From the NCBI GenBank assembly GCA_018716105.1, contig DVKH01000032.1, positions 1 to 64,000 on the forward strand: DNA of 64,000 nucleotides, read 5' to 3'. Positions within the stretch are counted from its first letter, which is position 1. The number at the start of each line of letters is the position of its first letter. Positions 44,001 to 52,814 of this stretch are shown here, piece after piece. The position numbers were made by a program, and so were the translations under genes. The DNA is from Candidatus Fimivivens faecavium. GTDB lineage: Bacteria; Bacillota; Clostridia; Oscillospirales; Ruminococcaceae. Below the pieces are notes generated by a model. The model saw only the letters and a program-made list of their open reading frames with translations, was not told the origin of the DNA and did no database searches.

Positions 44001-44183
44001 ATGGCAGTGCCGAAGAGAAAGGTATCCAGAGCCCGCAGAGACAAGAGACGTTCAAACGTGTGGAAGCTCCCGGCCCCCGCGCTCTCGAAATGCACGCAGT
44101 GCGGCGAACTCAAAATGCCGCATCGGGTTTGCCCCATTTGCGGATATTACAAGGGCAGAGAAGTTGTGAAGGTCGAAGCCTAA
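44001..44183 (+). CDS. rpmF: 50S ribosomal protein L32
   Basis: 60 residues. MAVPKRKVSRARRDKRRSNV is the L32 basic N-terminus. The two CxxC pairs (CTQCGELK, CPICGYYKGREV) form the zinc-ribbon (C+) version. Ribosome binding site GAAGGAGGTG 6 bp before ATG 44001. It lies 34 bp after yceD and is followed by a terminator. Confidence 0.98.
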   Translation: MAVPKRKVSRARRDKRRSNVWKLPAPALSKCTQCGELKMPHRVCPICGYYKGREVVKVEA

Positions 44184-44213
44184 GATCAGTTATCTTTGCA
44201 AAAACGCACAGAG

Positions 44214-44249
44214 ATAGAGGGGGAACGACAAGTCCGCCTCTATTTTTTT
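44214..44249 (+). terminator. Terminator after rpmF
   Basis: ATAGAGG and CCTCTAT stem across 16 nt followed by seven T, 31 bp after the rpmF stop; probably partial, allowing some transcription of the next genes. Confidence 0.75.
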
Positions 44250-44284
44250 GCAGTATTCGCCGGATGGGAAGGGATGTGAAACGT

Positions 44285-45589
44285 ATGGCGGTCAAAATCA
44301 GTTCGGTCGATCCCAATACGCCCGCGGAAAAGGCGGGCCTTCGGGCGGGGGACGTCCTCCTTTCGATCGATGGCGAGGAGATTCGGGACGTTCTCGACTA
44401 CCGGTTTTACATGGCCAGCCAGAGGATTGAACTCTGCTTTCGCCGCGGGGACGGGGAACGCCGCGTCCGCGTCCGCAAGGGCGAATACGAGGACCTCGGG
44501 CTCGAATTCGAAACCTATCTGATGGACCGGCAGAGAAGCTGCAAAAACCACTGCGTCTTCTGCTTCATCGACCAGAACCCGCGGGGGATGCGGGAGAGCG
44601 TCTATTTTAAGGATGACGACGACCGGATGAGCTTCCTGTTCGGAAACTATGTCACCCTCACCAATCTGCAAGAGCGGGACGTCGAGCGGATCATCAAGAT
44701 GAAGATCAGCCCGGTCAACATTTCGGTCCATACCACCGATCCGGAGCTTAGGGTCCGGATGATGAAGAACCCGAACGCCGGAAGGACGCTTTCGTATCTC
44801 AGGCGCTTTGCCGAAGCGGGGATCAGAGTCAACGCGCAGCTTGTCCTCTGTCCGGGCTATAACGACGGGGCGGCGCTGGAAAGGACCCTTTCCGATCTCG
44901 CCGCTCTGGGCGAAGCGGTTTTGAGCATCGCCTGCGTCCCGGTCGGCCTCACCGGCCATCGGAGCGGCCTCGCAGCTCTCCGCCCGTTTACCGGGGAAGA
45001 GTGCAGGGAGACGGTCGCTTTGATCGACCGCTTCGGCGACCGGTTTTTCGCCGAATGCGGGCGGCGGGTGGTCTATCCGTCGGACGAGTTCTTTCTGGGG
45101 GCCCGGCTGCCGGTGCCGCCCGCGTCCTACTACGGCGATTTCGACCAGCTCGAGAACGGCGTTGGGATGCTCGCGCTGCTGGAGGAGGATTTTTTGCTTG
45201 AACTCGAGGGCCTCGCGCCCGCCGGGGCGCCGCGGTCGCTGACCATCGCGACCGGCGAAGCCGCAGCGCCGTTCCTGTCCCGCCTCGCCGGGCGGGCGAT
45301 GGCGCTCGACCCCGCGCTCCAATGCGAGGTGGTCCCGGTTAAGAACCGGTTTTTCGGGGGATATATAACGGTGGCGGGCCTTGTGACCGGGAGCGACCTG
45401 GTCGCACAGCTGCGGGGGCGCGCGCTCGGGGACGAAGTTCTGATCCCCTCTGTGATGCTCCGGCACGAGGGGGACCTTTTTCTGGACAACATGACGGTGG
45501 ACGAGGTGTCCGCGCGGATCGGCGCCAAAATGCGCGTCGTGCCCGCGTCGGGGGACGCGCTCGCCCGGACGCTCCTGAGGGGAGGCTAA
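44285..45589 (+). CDS. DUF512 family protein: PDZ plus radical SAM-like domain
   Basis: 434 residues. An N-terminal PDZ-like domain (VDPNTPAEKAGLRAGDVLLS) is followed by a cysteine motif CKNHCVFCFIDQNPRGMRES that resembles a radical SAM cluster (CxxxCxxC), then FLFGNYVTLTNL and the DUF512 C-terminal half. The family is widespread in Clostridia just upstream of der, as here (4-bp gap). Biochemical role unknown; ribosome or membrane maturation has been guessed from the neighbour. Start ATG 44285; an upstream GTG at 44275 is possible. Confidence 0.87.
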   Translation: MAVKISSVDPNTPAEKAGLRAGDVLLSIDGEEIRDVLDYRFYMASQRIELCFRRGDGERRVRVRKGEYEDLGLEFETYLMDRQRSCKNHCVFCFIDQNPRGMRESVYFKDDDDRMSFLFGNYVTLTNLQERDVERIIKMKISPVNISVHTTDPELRVRMMKNPNAGRTLSYLRRFAEAGIRVNAQLVLCPGYNDGAALERTLSDLAALGEAVLSIACVPVGLTGHRSGLAALRPFTGEECRETVALIDRFGDRFFAECGRRVVYPSDEFFLGARLPVPPASYYGDFDQLENGVGMLALLEEDFLLELEGLAPAGAPRSLTIATGEAAAPFLSRLAGRAMALDPALQCEVVPVKNRFFGGYITVAGLVTGSDLVAQLRGRALGDEVLIPSVMLRHEGDLFLDNMTVDEVSARIGAKMRVVPASGDALARTLLRGG

Positions 45590-45593
45590 CAGT

Positions 45594-46913
45594 ATGGCGA
45601 AACCAGTTGTTGCGGTGGTCGGCCGGCCGAACGTCGGCAAGTCCACCCTGTTTAATAAGCTCATCGGCCGGCGGATGGCGATTGTCGAGGACACGCCCGG
45701 CGTCACCCGCGACCGGATCTATGCGCCCTGCGAATGGCTCGGGCGGGAGTTCATGCTGGTCGACACCGGCGGCATCGAGCCCTATTCCGAGGATGTCATC
45801 CTCGCACAGATGCGCCGCCAGGCCCAGCTTGCGATCGACTCGGCGGACGTGGCGATCCTGGTCACCGACCTCATGACCGGCGTCACGGCGACCGATCAGG
45901 AGGTCGCGTCGATGCTGCTCAAAAGCGGCAAGCCGATCGTCCTGTGCGTCAACAAATGCGACCGGATCGGTGATCCGCCGCCCGAATTTTACGAATTCTA
46001 CAACCTCGGCCTCGGCGACCCCATCGCCGTCTCCTCGGTGCACGGCCACGGGACCGGGGACCTGCTCGACGCGGTCTGCGGGAAGATCGACTTTGAGAAG
46101 GAGGCCGATGCCGGCGAGGACGCCGTCGGCGTCGCGGTGATCGGGAAGCCCAACGTTGGGAAATCCTCGCTGATCAACCGGATTGCCGGGGAGGAGCGGG
46201 TGATCGTCTCCGACATCGCGGGCACCACCCGCGACGCGACCGATACGCTGATCGAGAACGAATTCGGCCGCTTCAACTTCATCGATACCGCGGGCATCCG
46301 CAAAAAGGCGAAGGTAACCGAGGCGATCGAGCATTACAGCGTCCTCCGGGCCTATATGGCGGTGGACCGGGCCGAGGTCTGCGTGATCATGGTCGACGCG
46401 CTCGAGGGCTTTACCGAGCAGGACTCGAAGATCGCGGGCTACGCCCATGAGCAGGGCAAGGGCTGCGTCGTCGCCGTAAACAAATGGGACGCGGTTGAAA
46501 AAGACGGCAAAACCATGCAGGAGTATCAGAAAAAGCTCGAAACCGATTTTTCGTTCATGTCCTACGTCCCGTTTGTCTTCATCTCGGCGAAGACCGGCCA
46601 GCGGCTCGACAAGCTTTTCAAAACCATCGTCGAGGTTGACGCCGAGAACAAAAAGCGGGTGACGACCGGCGCGCTAAACGACGTGCTCGCCTATGCAACC
46701 GCGCGGGTGCAGCCGCCCTCCGACAAGGGGAAACGGCTTAAAATCTACTATATCACCCAGCCCTCCACCCGTCCGCCGACCTTTGTGGCGTTTGTCAACA
46801 AAAAGGACCTGTTCCATTTTTCCTATCAGCGCTACCTCGAAAACCAGATCCGCGAAACCTTCGGCCTTAAGGGCACGCCGGTCCGCATCATCGTCCGGGA
46901 GCGCGGGGAATAG
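45594..46913 (+). CDS. der: Ribosome-associated GTPase Der (EngA)
   Basis: 439 residues. Two tandem GTPase domains: G1 GRPNVGKST with DTPGVTRD-type switch and NKCD, then GKPNVGKSS, DTAGIRKK and NKWD. A C-terminal KH-like domain follows (YYITQPSTRPPTFVAFVN). It is essential for 50S subunit assembly. Ribosome binding site GGGAGG, start 4 bp after the DUF512 stop, so the two are coupled. Confidence 0.98.
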   Translation: MAKPVVAVVGRPNVGKSTLFNKLIGRRMAIVEDTPGVTRDRIYAPCEWLGREFMLVDTGGIEPYSEDVILAQMRRQAQLAIDSADVAILVTDLMTGVTATDQEVASMLLKSGKPIVLCVNKCDRIGDPPPEFYEFYNLGLGDPIAVSSVHGHGTGDLLDAVCGKIDFEKEADAGEDAVGVAVIGKPNVGKSSLINRIAGEERVIVSDIAGTTRDATDTLIENEFGRFNFIDTAGIRKKAKVTEAIEHYSVLRAYMAVDRAEVCVIMVDALEGFTEQDSKIAGYAHEQGKGCVVAVNKWDAVEKDGKTMQEYQKKLETDFSFMSYVPFVFISAKTGQRLDKLFKTIVEVDAENKKRVTTGALNDVLAYATARVQPPSDKGKRLKIYYITQPSTRPPTFVAFVNKKDLFHFSYQRYLENQIRETFGLKGTPVRIIVRERGE

Positions 46914-46957
46914 CGCGGCATGTCCGCGTCCGGCCGTCCAATTTCCATAGAAAAAGA

Positions 46958-46986
46958 TTGATTTTGTCTTTGATTTCCGCTATTCT
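46958..46986 (+). promoter_or_regulatory. Promoter of small cysteine-rich protein gene
   Basis: TTGATT (46958-46963), 17 bp, TATTCT (46981-46986), 34 bp before the start codon. Confidence 0.6.
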
Positions 46987-47020
46987 ATCTAAAGAGTTCT
47001 CTATGTGGAAGGTGAAATCA

Positions 47021-47224
47021 ATGGACGGCAAAACCTGCGGGGACTGTCTGTATTTCCGCCGGCATTATGTCAAAACCGGGAGGGAATTTGAGCCTCTGGA
47101 AGAGGGGCACTGTTCCAGCCCGAGGGCGCGCCGCAGGCGCGCGTCGAACGCCGCATGCGGGCATTTCCGCCCCTGTCCCGACCTTTGGCCCAGCCTGGAA
47201 AGGAAAGAAGGCCCATCCCTGTAA
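47021..47224 (+). CDS. Small cysteine-rich (probably zinc-binding) protein
   Basis: 67 residues. MDGKTCGDCLYFRRHYVKTG contains CxxC; a third cysteine lies in EEGHCSSPRARRRRAS and a fourth in AACGHFRPC, giving a four-cysteine zinc-knuckle layout. Small proteins with TCxDCxxFRRHY...C...C.HF are common in Ruminococcaceae and of unknown role. GGAAGGTG lies 6 bp before ATG 47021; an ATG at 47003 has poorer spacing. Flanked by its own promoter and a perfect palindromic terminator. Confidence 0.75.
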   Translation: MDGKTCGDCLYFRRHYVKTGREFEPLEEGHCSSPRARRRRASNAACGHFRPCPDLWPSLERKEGPSL

Positions 47225-47239
47225 TTTTAATTTTTAATA

Positions 47240-47275
47240 GGAAAAGAGCGGCGCCCCGGGGCGCCGCTCTTTTCC
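47240..47275. terminator. 36-bp perfect palindrome (terminator)
   Basis: GGAAAAGAGCGGCGCCCC is followed at once by its exact complement. With A-rich left and T-rich right ends it can end transcription from either side; on minus it would serve the 50-aa membrane protein gene. Confidence 0.8.
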
Positions 47276-47424
47276 GCTGTGGGTTCTTTATGTATGATCC
47301 TTGCCCATGCCAAAGATCATCCGGAAGAACCCCGTCAAAAACCGAGGACTTTTCCAAACGACAACTTTCATTTTGCGCACCCCTTCGAAAGTATGAATGT
47401 AGGACCGTCCCTTTATGCGCCGGG

Positions 47425-47577
47425 TCACCGCCGGAGAATCGATGCGCCGAGCCAGATCAGGAGCAGGGCGGCCAGAATCAGCGCCAGTCTAAAGGAGCAT
47501 GCCAGCGCCAGAAAAAGCCCCAGGCCGAACGCCCCGGCGACAGCGGCGGTCTCGTTCAGATTGGATCGTCTTTTCAT
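47425..47577 (-). CDS. Small membrane protein, unknown (50 aa)
   Basis: Minus-strand frame with strong ribosome binding site GGAGGTG 4 bp before ATG 47577. The 50-residue product begins MKRRSNLNETAAVAGAFGLG and continues as two hydrophobic stretches (about 13-26 and 31-47) ending ILRR and TGA. The positive-inside ends (KRR... and ...RR) suggest a two-pass hairpin. No family recognised. It is divergent from the SipL-like gene, with 130 bp between them. Confidence 0.68.
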   Translation of the reverse strand: MKRRSNLNETAAVAGAFGLGLFLALACSFRLALILAALLLIWLGASILRR

Positions 47578-47643
47578 GTGGCACCTCCGATAGATGGTCT
47601 CTGCTCTATCCTATTCAAAAGCGGTTTTCTCTGACGATTGTCC

Positions 47644-47672
47644 GCATATTTTTTTCGCGGCGGGAATATAAG
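47644..47672 (+). promoter_or_regulatory. Possible sigma-E-like promoter of SipL-like gene
   Basis: GCATATT (47644-47650), 14 bp, AATATAAG (47665-47672) resembles the sigma-E pattern (kmATATT, 14 bp, CATACA-T). Expected for a mother-cell coat gene, but the -10 match is only five of eight. Confidence 0.35.
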
Positions 47673-47707
47673 TGGAGTGAGAAAACGATAGAGGAGAGAA
47701 AGATCGT

Positions 47708-49234
47708 ATGGAGCTGACCATTACAAGACAGCCAATCGCGGCTTGTGAGCCCGTGCTCGCAACCACCGCCGAGCAGCCGATAGAGTGCGACGTTCTGTTA
47801 CCCGACTATTGCCCGGATATCGTCAGGGTTCTCTGCTGCCAGGCTGCCGGCGTCGTCACAGACGCTGCGGTGCGCGGGGATCGCTTTGTAGTCGACGGCA
47901 TGGCGACGGTAACGGTCTGCTATGTCGGCGAGGGCGGGGTAACCAAACGCACGGAATACAAAATCCCGTTCTCAAAGACCATTGAGCTGAAATTCGAGCC
48001 GAAAAGCCCGGTTTACAGCATCACCATCGATCAGGGTTACCTCAACTGCCGCGCCACCAGCCGCAGAAGGCTCGATATCCGCGGCACCCTTGTCCTTGGG
48101 ATCAAGATTCAGGACGTCCGGGAGGAGCAGGCGGTTGCCGACGCTTCCGGCATGGGGGTCCAGGTGCGCCCCCAGGAAGTGGACCTGACAAGGATATCCG
48201 GTCAGTCGATCCGCCAGTTCAACGTGACGGAGGACCTTCAGCCGCCCGCCGGCAAGCCCGCCGTCGGCGAGATTGTCCGCTGCGGCTGCCGCGCCGAGGT
48301 CCAGGAGTGCCGGGCTGTCGCCGGGCGCGCGGTCTTAAAGGGCGCCCTCTTTGTCCACATCCTTTACCGGCCGGAGCCGGACGACGGAAGGCTCTATACG
48401 GCGGACTTTGAGCTGCCGGTCAGCCAGCTTCTGGAACTCTCCGGCGCGCCGGAGGAAGCCCCGTGCGAGGTCAACCTCACGGTGTCCTCCTGCGAAATCA
48501 CGACCGGCGAATACGACGGAAACGAACAGCTCCGCCTCTCGGCGCAGCTTGTCGCCTCGGTCTGTTTTTACCAGAGCGGCACGGCCTCGGTCGCGACCGA
48601 CTGCTTCTCCACGCGATTCCGCGCCGAGGGGAAGCAGCGCAGCGTCCGCGCGATGCGGCTGCTGGGCATGGCGAACGAGCGCCACACCATGCGGGAGATG
48701 ATCGACCTCCCAGAGGGCTTCGAAGAGCTCACCGACCTCTGGGCGGACGCTTCCCGCTGCTATTCGCGGATGGAAAACGGCGTGCTGACCGTTTACTGCC
48801 ACCTTTCGGTTTCGCTTCTCTGCCGGGTCATCGACGTTGGACAGGATTATCACGAATTGCAGTATGACCTCGAAATCCCGGTGCCGGTGGACGGCGCGGA
48901 CGCGATGACCGAACTTTCGCCGAAGGTTTCGGTTCAGTCGGTGAATCTTTCCCCGTCCGGACAGCAGGCCCAGCTTGTCTGCGAGCTTCTGGTGACCGGC
49001 CCGGTCATCGGGAACGAGGAGCACCCGGTCCTCACCGAAATCCAGGTGGATGAGAACGAGCCGAGAACCGGCGACCCGACGGTGGGACTCACCATCTACT
49101 ATGCCTCGGCGGGCGAGAACGTCTGGGATATTTCAAAACGATATGGCGCGCTGCCCGGCCAGGTGATGGCGGACAACGACCTCGACGGCGACGCGATCAG
49201 AGAGCACACCGCCCTGATCATCCCGACCGCGTGA
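47708..49234 (+). CDS. SipL-like spore coat morphogenetic protein (DUF3794 repeats plus LysM)
   Basis: 508 residues. Three SPOCS/DUF3794 repeats: the first has IECDVLLPDYCPDIVRVLCC, and later ones have VGEIVRCGCRAEV and FEELTDLWADASRCYSRMEN. The C-terminal ~50 residues form a LysM domain (YYASAGENVWDISKRYGALP...HTALIIP). This plan is that of SipL in Clostridioides difficile, the functional equivalent of SpoVID, whose LysM domain binds SpoIVA and tethers the coat to the forespore. The gene for SpoIVA follows 92 bp later, strong contextual support. Ribosome binding site GAGGAG. Confidence 0.88.
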   Translation: MELTITRQPIAACEPVLATTAEQPIECDVLLPDYCPDIVRVLCCQAAGVVTDAAVRGDRFVVDGMATVTVCYVGEGGVTKRTEYKIPFSKTIELKFEPKSPVYSITIDQGYLNCRATSRRRLDIRGTLVLGIKIQDVREEQAVADASGMGVQVRPQEVDLTRISGQSIRQFNVTEDLQPPAGKPAVGEIVRCGCRAEVQECRAVAGRAVLKGALFVHILYRPEPDDGRLYTADFELPVSQLLELSGAPEEAPCEVNLTVSSCEITTGEYDGNEQLRLSAQLVASVCFYQSGTASVATDCFSTRFRAEGKQRSVRAMRLLGMANERHTMREMIDLPEGFEELTDLWADASRCYSRMENGVLTVYCHLSVSLLCRVIDVGQDYHELQYDLEIPVPVDGADAMTELSPKVSVQSVNLSPSGQQAQLVCELLVTGPVIGNEEHPVLTEIQVDENEPRTGDPTVGLTIYYASAGENVWDISKRYGALPGQVMADNDLDGDAIREHTALIIPTA

Positions 49235-49326
49235 AGCGCGGGAAGCGCCGGGACCCCTCTTAACCTTCTGAAAAGAGAGCTGCGCGGCAAAAAGGCGCGC
49301 GCAGACCGGAAAGGGATGAAGTTTTA

Positions 49327-50805
49327 ATGGAAAACAGGAGGCTCTACGAAGATATCGCGCGCCGGACCGAAGGGGACATCTATATCGGCGTGGTCGGCCC
49401 GGTGAGAACCGGAAAATCCACTTTCATCAAACGTTTTATGGAGACGCTCGTCATTCCGAACATCGAGAATGAAAGCTGGCGGGAGCGGGCGGTCGACGAG
49501 CTGCCGCAGTCGGCGGCCGGCCGGACCATCATGACCACCGAGCCGAAATTTATTCCCGAGGACGCGGTCAAGATCAATATCGACGATGCGGCCACGATGA
49601 ACGTCCGCCTGATCGACTGCGTCGGCTACATCGTCCCCAGCTCGCTCGGCTACATTGAGAACGAGCAGCCGCGGATGGTTGTGACCCCGTGGTTCGACCA
49701 GGAGATCCCATTCAACATGGCCGCCGAGATCGGCACCCAGAAGGTCATCAACGAGCATTCCACCATCGGCCTTGTGGTGACCACCGACGGAAGCATTTCC
49801 GATATTCCGCGCTCCGAATACGAGGAGGCCGAGGAGCGGGTGATCACCGAACTCCTGGAGATCGACAAGCCATTTATCGTCGCCCTCAACTGCGTCGAAC
49901 CCAGAAGCGCGCAGTCCGAGGCGCTCCGCGAGCGGCTCGAGGCGAAATACCGCGTCCCGGTTGTCGCGGTCAACTGCCTCGACCTCGACCAGAACTCGAT
50001 CAACGAAATCCTTGCCAAGGTCCTCTACCAGTTCCCGATCAAGGAAGTCCAGATCGAGATCCCGCGCTGGACCGTTTCGCTTGCGAACGACCACTGGCTC
50101 AAATCCTCGATCTACGCTTCAATCAAGGACGCGGCGTTTGGAATCGAGCGGATGGGCGAACTCGCCGGGCGGATGTCCTCGCTCCGCGACTGCGAATACA
50201 TCACCGACATGACGGTGAAGAACATCGATTTCGGCGACGGCAGCGCCCGGGTCGCCGTAATGGTTGATCCGCAGTTGTTCTACCGCGTCATGGGCGAAAG
50301 CACCGGCCTCGACATCACCTGCGAAGAGGATCTGATGCCGGTGATGATCGAACTGGCCGCGGCCAAAAAGGAATACGACAAGTACCGCTGCGCGCTTGAA
50401 GAAGTCGATGCGACCGGTTACGGCATCGTGATGCCGACGATGGATCAGTTAAAGCTCGACGAACCCGAAATCATCAAGCAGGGCGGGCGGTATGGCGTGC
50501 GGCTGCGGGCGACGGCGCCGTCGATTCATATGATGCGCGCCGATATCACGACCGAGGTCGCCCCGATCGTCGGAAGCGAGAAGCAGTCAGAAGAGCTGGT
50601 GTCTTATCTACTCGGCGAATTCGAGGATGCGCCAGGGAAAATATGGGAATCCAACATCTTCGGCAAGAGCCTGCATGAGCTGGTCAACGAGGGCCTGCAC
50701 AACAAGCTCTACCGCATGCCGCCGGAGGCGCGCCTCAAGCTCACCGAGACGATTGAACGCATCATCAACGACGGCTGCACGGGCCTGATCTGCATCATCC
50801 TTTAG
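49327..50805 (+). CDS. spoIVA: Spore coat morphogenetic ATPase SpoIVA
   Basis: 492 residues, standard size. TRAFAC-type ATPase domain with Walker A GVVGPVRTGKST, VRLIDCVGYIVPSS (Walker B) and the conserved end INDGCTGLICIIL. SpoIVA polymerises irreversibly with ATP on the outer forespore membrane to form the coat base, recruited by SpoVM and SipL/SpoVID. Ribosome binding site AAGGGATG. Next to the sipL-like gene; a long terminator follows. Confidence 0.98.
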   Translation: MENRRLYEDIARRTEGDIYIGVVGPVRTGKSTFIKRFMETLVIPNIENESWRERAVDELPQSAAGRTIMTTEPKFIPEDAVKINIDDAATMNVRLIDCVGYIVPSSLGYIENEQPRMVVTPWFDQEIPFNMAAEIGTQKVINEHSTIGLVVTTDGSISDIPRSEYEEAEERVITELLEIDKPFIVALNCVEPRSAQSEALRERLEAKYRVPVVAVNCLDLDQNSINEILAKVLYQFPIKEVQIEIPRWTVSLANDHWLKSSIYASIKDAAFGIERMGELAGRMSSLRDCEYITDMTVKNIDFGDGSARVAVMVDPQLFYRVMGESTGLDITCEEDLMPVMIELAAAKKEYDKYRCALEEVDATGYGIVMPTMDQLKLDEPEIIKQGGRYGVRLRATAPSIHMMRADITTEVAPIVGSEKQSEELVSYLLGEFEDAPGKIWESNIFGKSLHELVNEGLHNKLYRMPPEARLKLTETIERIINDGCTGLICIIL

Positions 50806-50811
50806 AATGAA

Positions 50812-50875
50812 AAAGGCATCCCGGCTCCGCGCGGCGTCTCCCGCGCGGAGCCGTGCTGTCCCGGGATTTTTCCCA
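50812..50875 (+). terminator. Terminator of spoIVA
   Basis: Nested stem: outer ATCCCGG with CCGGGAT, inner perfect 12 bp GGCTCCGCGCGG around CGTCTC, then TTTTT. Confidence 0.88.
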
Positions 50876-50886
50876 ATGCATAAGTC

Positions 50887-50915
50887 TTGACAAAACGGTG
50901 AACGAAAGGTAACAT
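50887..50915 (+). promoter_or_regulatory. Sigma-A promoter of sortase gene
   Basis: TTGACA (50887-50892), 17 bp, TAACAT (50910-50915), 43 bp before the start codon. Confidence 0.75.
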
Positions 50916-50957
50916 TGAAAAGAAAAAGCAACACAAATTTTGTATGGAGAGACGAGC

Positions 50958-51752
50958 ATGAAAAAGAATTTCCTGAAAAAAGCGCTGGCAATCCTGTTCG
51001 CATGCTGCATGCTGTTCGGCGGCGCCGTGTCCGCTTCGGCAGCAGACGAAATCACGTTTAACCCCGACGACCTGAACACATGGTACTCGTCCTCCATCCC
51101 GCTGTGGGAGGAAGTGAATCCCGATGTGCGGGCGTGGCTCCGCATCCCGAACACCAATATCAACTGGCCGATCGTCATCGGCCCCGATAACCTCTATTAC
51201 AATTCGCTCGGCTATGACAAAAAATACAGCAAAAACGGCGTGCTTTGGGCGGGCAGCGGCGTGCGCTTCGGCGACGCGGAGTCGGTCAGCAGCAACACCG
51301 TCATCTTCGGCCACAACTGGACCAACTACTCGGCGAATCCGGCCATCGCGCGGTCGAGCGATATCATGTTCGGCCAGCTGACTTCGTTCCACCACCTTTC
51401 GTTTGCACAGGCAACTCCGTATATCCAATACTCGACGCCCGAAAGCGATATGATCTACGTCGTTTTCGCCGCGTTCTACACCGACCTGAATTTCAGGTAC
51501 ATCTACGAAAACCCTGACGAAGAATACCTCGCCTATATGATCAGCGAGGCGAGGGAGAGAAGCCTTCACGATTACGCGGTCGAGGTCGATTCGACCGATA
51601 AGCTCCTGACCCTTTCGACCTGCACCCGCGCCTATGGAAAGCGCGAGGATCAGCGCTTTGTCGTGATGGCCCGTCAGCTCCGCGCCGGCGAAGATGCGTC
51701 GGTTGCCCCGGCCATCACCGCGAACACCGATTTCAAAGCGCCCCAGTTCTGA
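50958..51752 (+). CDS. srtB: Class B sortase
   Basis: 264 residues. Cysteine transpeptidase: catalytic His in VIFGHNWTNY, Cys in LLTLSTCTRAYG and Arg in DQRFVVMARQL. The N-terminal PNTNINWPIV and NGVLWAGSGV strands are class B. Sortases link surface proteins to peptidoglycan. Unlike most class B enzymes, which keep an uncleaved anchor, the N-terminus (MKKNFLKKALAILFACC...SASAADE) looks like a signal peptide with an AXA site, so it may be released. No sorting-signal substrate is encoded nearby. Ribosome binding site GGAGAG. Confidence 0.92.
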   Translation: MKKNFLKKALAILFACCMLFGGAVSASAADEITFNPDDLNTWYSSSIPLWEEVNPDVRAWLRIPNTNINWPIVIGPDNLYYNSLGYDKKYSKNGVLWAGSGVRFGDAESVSSNTVIFGHNWTNYSANPAIARSSDIMFGQLTSFHHLSFAQATPYIQYSTPESDMIYVVFAAFYTDLNFRYIYENPDEEYLAYMISEARERSLHDYAVEVDSTDKLLTLSTCTRAYGKREDQRFVVMARQLRAGEDASVAPAITANTDFKAPQF

Positions 51753-51765
51753 TCGGATTAAAAGG

Positions 51766-51799
51766 AAAGCCCCGCGGACTTTTAGCCCGCGGGGCTTTT
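51766..51799. terminator. Bidirectional terminator between sortase and LysR genes
   Basis: AAAGCCCCGCGG and CCGCGGGGCTTT pair across 9 nt, followed by T on plus and flanked by A-rich bases on the left. Confidence 0.85.
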
Positions 51800-51808
51800 G
51801 CTTCGCCG

Positions 51809-52717
51809 TCAGATCACTTCGGACGCGAGCGCCTCTTTGGCAACGTCGAAAAACGCCCGGATCGCTTTGCTGATGTAGGAGTCCTTCCGGTAGGCGGCGA
51901 CGACGTCCCAGGTGACCGGCGGATCGTCCATCGAAAAAATGTCGGGGTGATCGACCGAAAATGAGAGGGCGACGGTCATGCGCGGGACCACCGTGACCCC
52001 CAGGCCGGCGGTCGCCAGCCGGTAGGCGGCCTCGTTGCTGGTGGTTTCGAGGACTACCTTCGGCTCGATGTCGTAGTGCTCGAACAGGATGTCGACCGCG
52101 GAGCGGATGTCGTAGCCCTTTTTCGGGAGGATGAACGGCAGGTCCGCCGTCCGGCTGATGTCCACAACCCCTTCGGAGCGGCACCAGCTCTCCGGAATCA
52201 TCCCGCCCCTGGCGACCAGAAGAAGCTCCTCCTCGTAAATCGTTTCGGTTTCGAGATCGAGATTGTTGCTGAAATAGGGGATGATCGCGAAATCCGCGTT
52301 TCCCTTTTCCACCTGGAGCGGAAGGCTGGAGGTTTTCACCTCAATGGTGTTGATCATAATATCGGGATAGAGTTTGTGGTAGGAGGGGAGGACCAGCGGC
52401 AGCATGTAGGCCGAACGCTCCTGCGGGATGCCGATGGTAATGCGCCCCTTTTTATCTGCCGCGATGTCGGCGAGCTCCCGCTGGAGATTCGCGCTCAGGC
52501 GAAGGATGTCCCGCGCCGCCGCGACATAGGTTTCCCCCGCGAGGGTGAGGGAAAGCGGCCGGGTGGACCGGTCGAACAGCGGCACCCCGATCTCTTCCTC
52601 GATCTTCGCAATAAAATGGCTGAGGGTCGGCTGCGCGATCGAAAGCTCCGCCGCCGCCTTGGTGATGCTTTGCTGTTCCGCGACCGCCGTCACATATTGC
52701 AGTTGACGAAAATCCAT
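51809..52717 (-). CDS. LysR-family transcriptional regulator
   Basis: 302 residues. N-terminal winged helix-turn-helix MDFRQLQYVTAVAEQQSITK...LSIAQPTLSHFI, then a periplasmic-binding-like effector domain (GRITIGIPQERSAYMLPLVL). Low-molecular-weight ligand and target unknown; no divergent target gene is present because the upstream gap holds repeat R3. The frame stays open upstream through R3 to 52978, but the real start is ATG 52717, where the family begins. Ribosome binding site is weak. Confidence 0.9.
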   Translation of the reverse strand: MDFRQLQYVTAVAEQQSITKAAAELSIAQPTLSHFIAKIEEEIGVPLFDRSTRPLSLTLAGETYVAAARDILRLSANLQRELADIAADKKGRITIGIPQERSAYMLPLVLPSYHKLYPDIMINTIEVKTSSLPLQVEKGNADFAIIPYFSNNLDLETETIYEEELLLVARGGMIPESWCRSEGVVDISRTADLPFILPKKGYDIRSAVDILFEHYDIEPKVVLETTSNEAAYRLATAGLGVTVVPRMTVALSFSVDHPDIFSMDDPPVTWDVVAAYRKDSYISKAIRAFFDVAKEALASEVI

Positions 52718-52814
52718 ACCGTTACTCGCTCTCTGTTTGAAATCAGGTTTCTGCGGCCGCGCGGCCGGTTTGGATGCCGCTCGCGCCCTAACGCCAGAAA
52801 TGATAGAAACGTCC

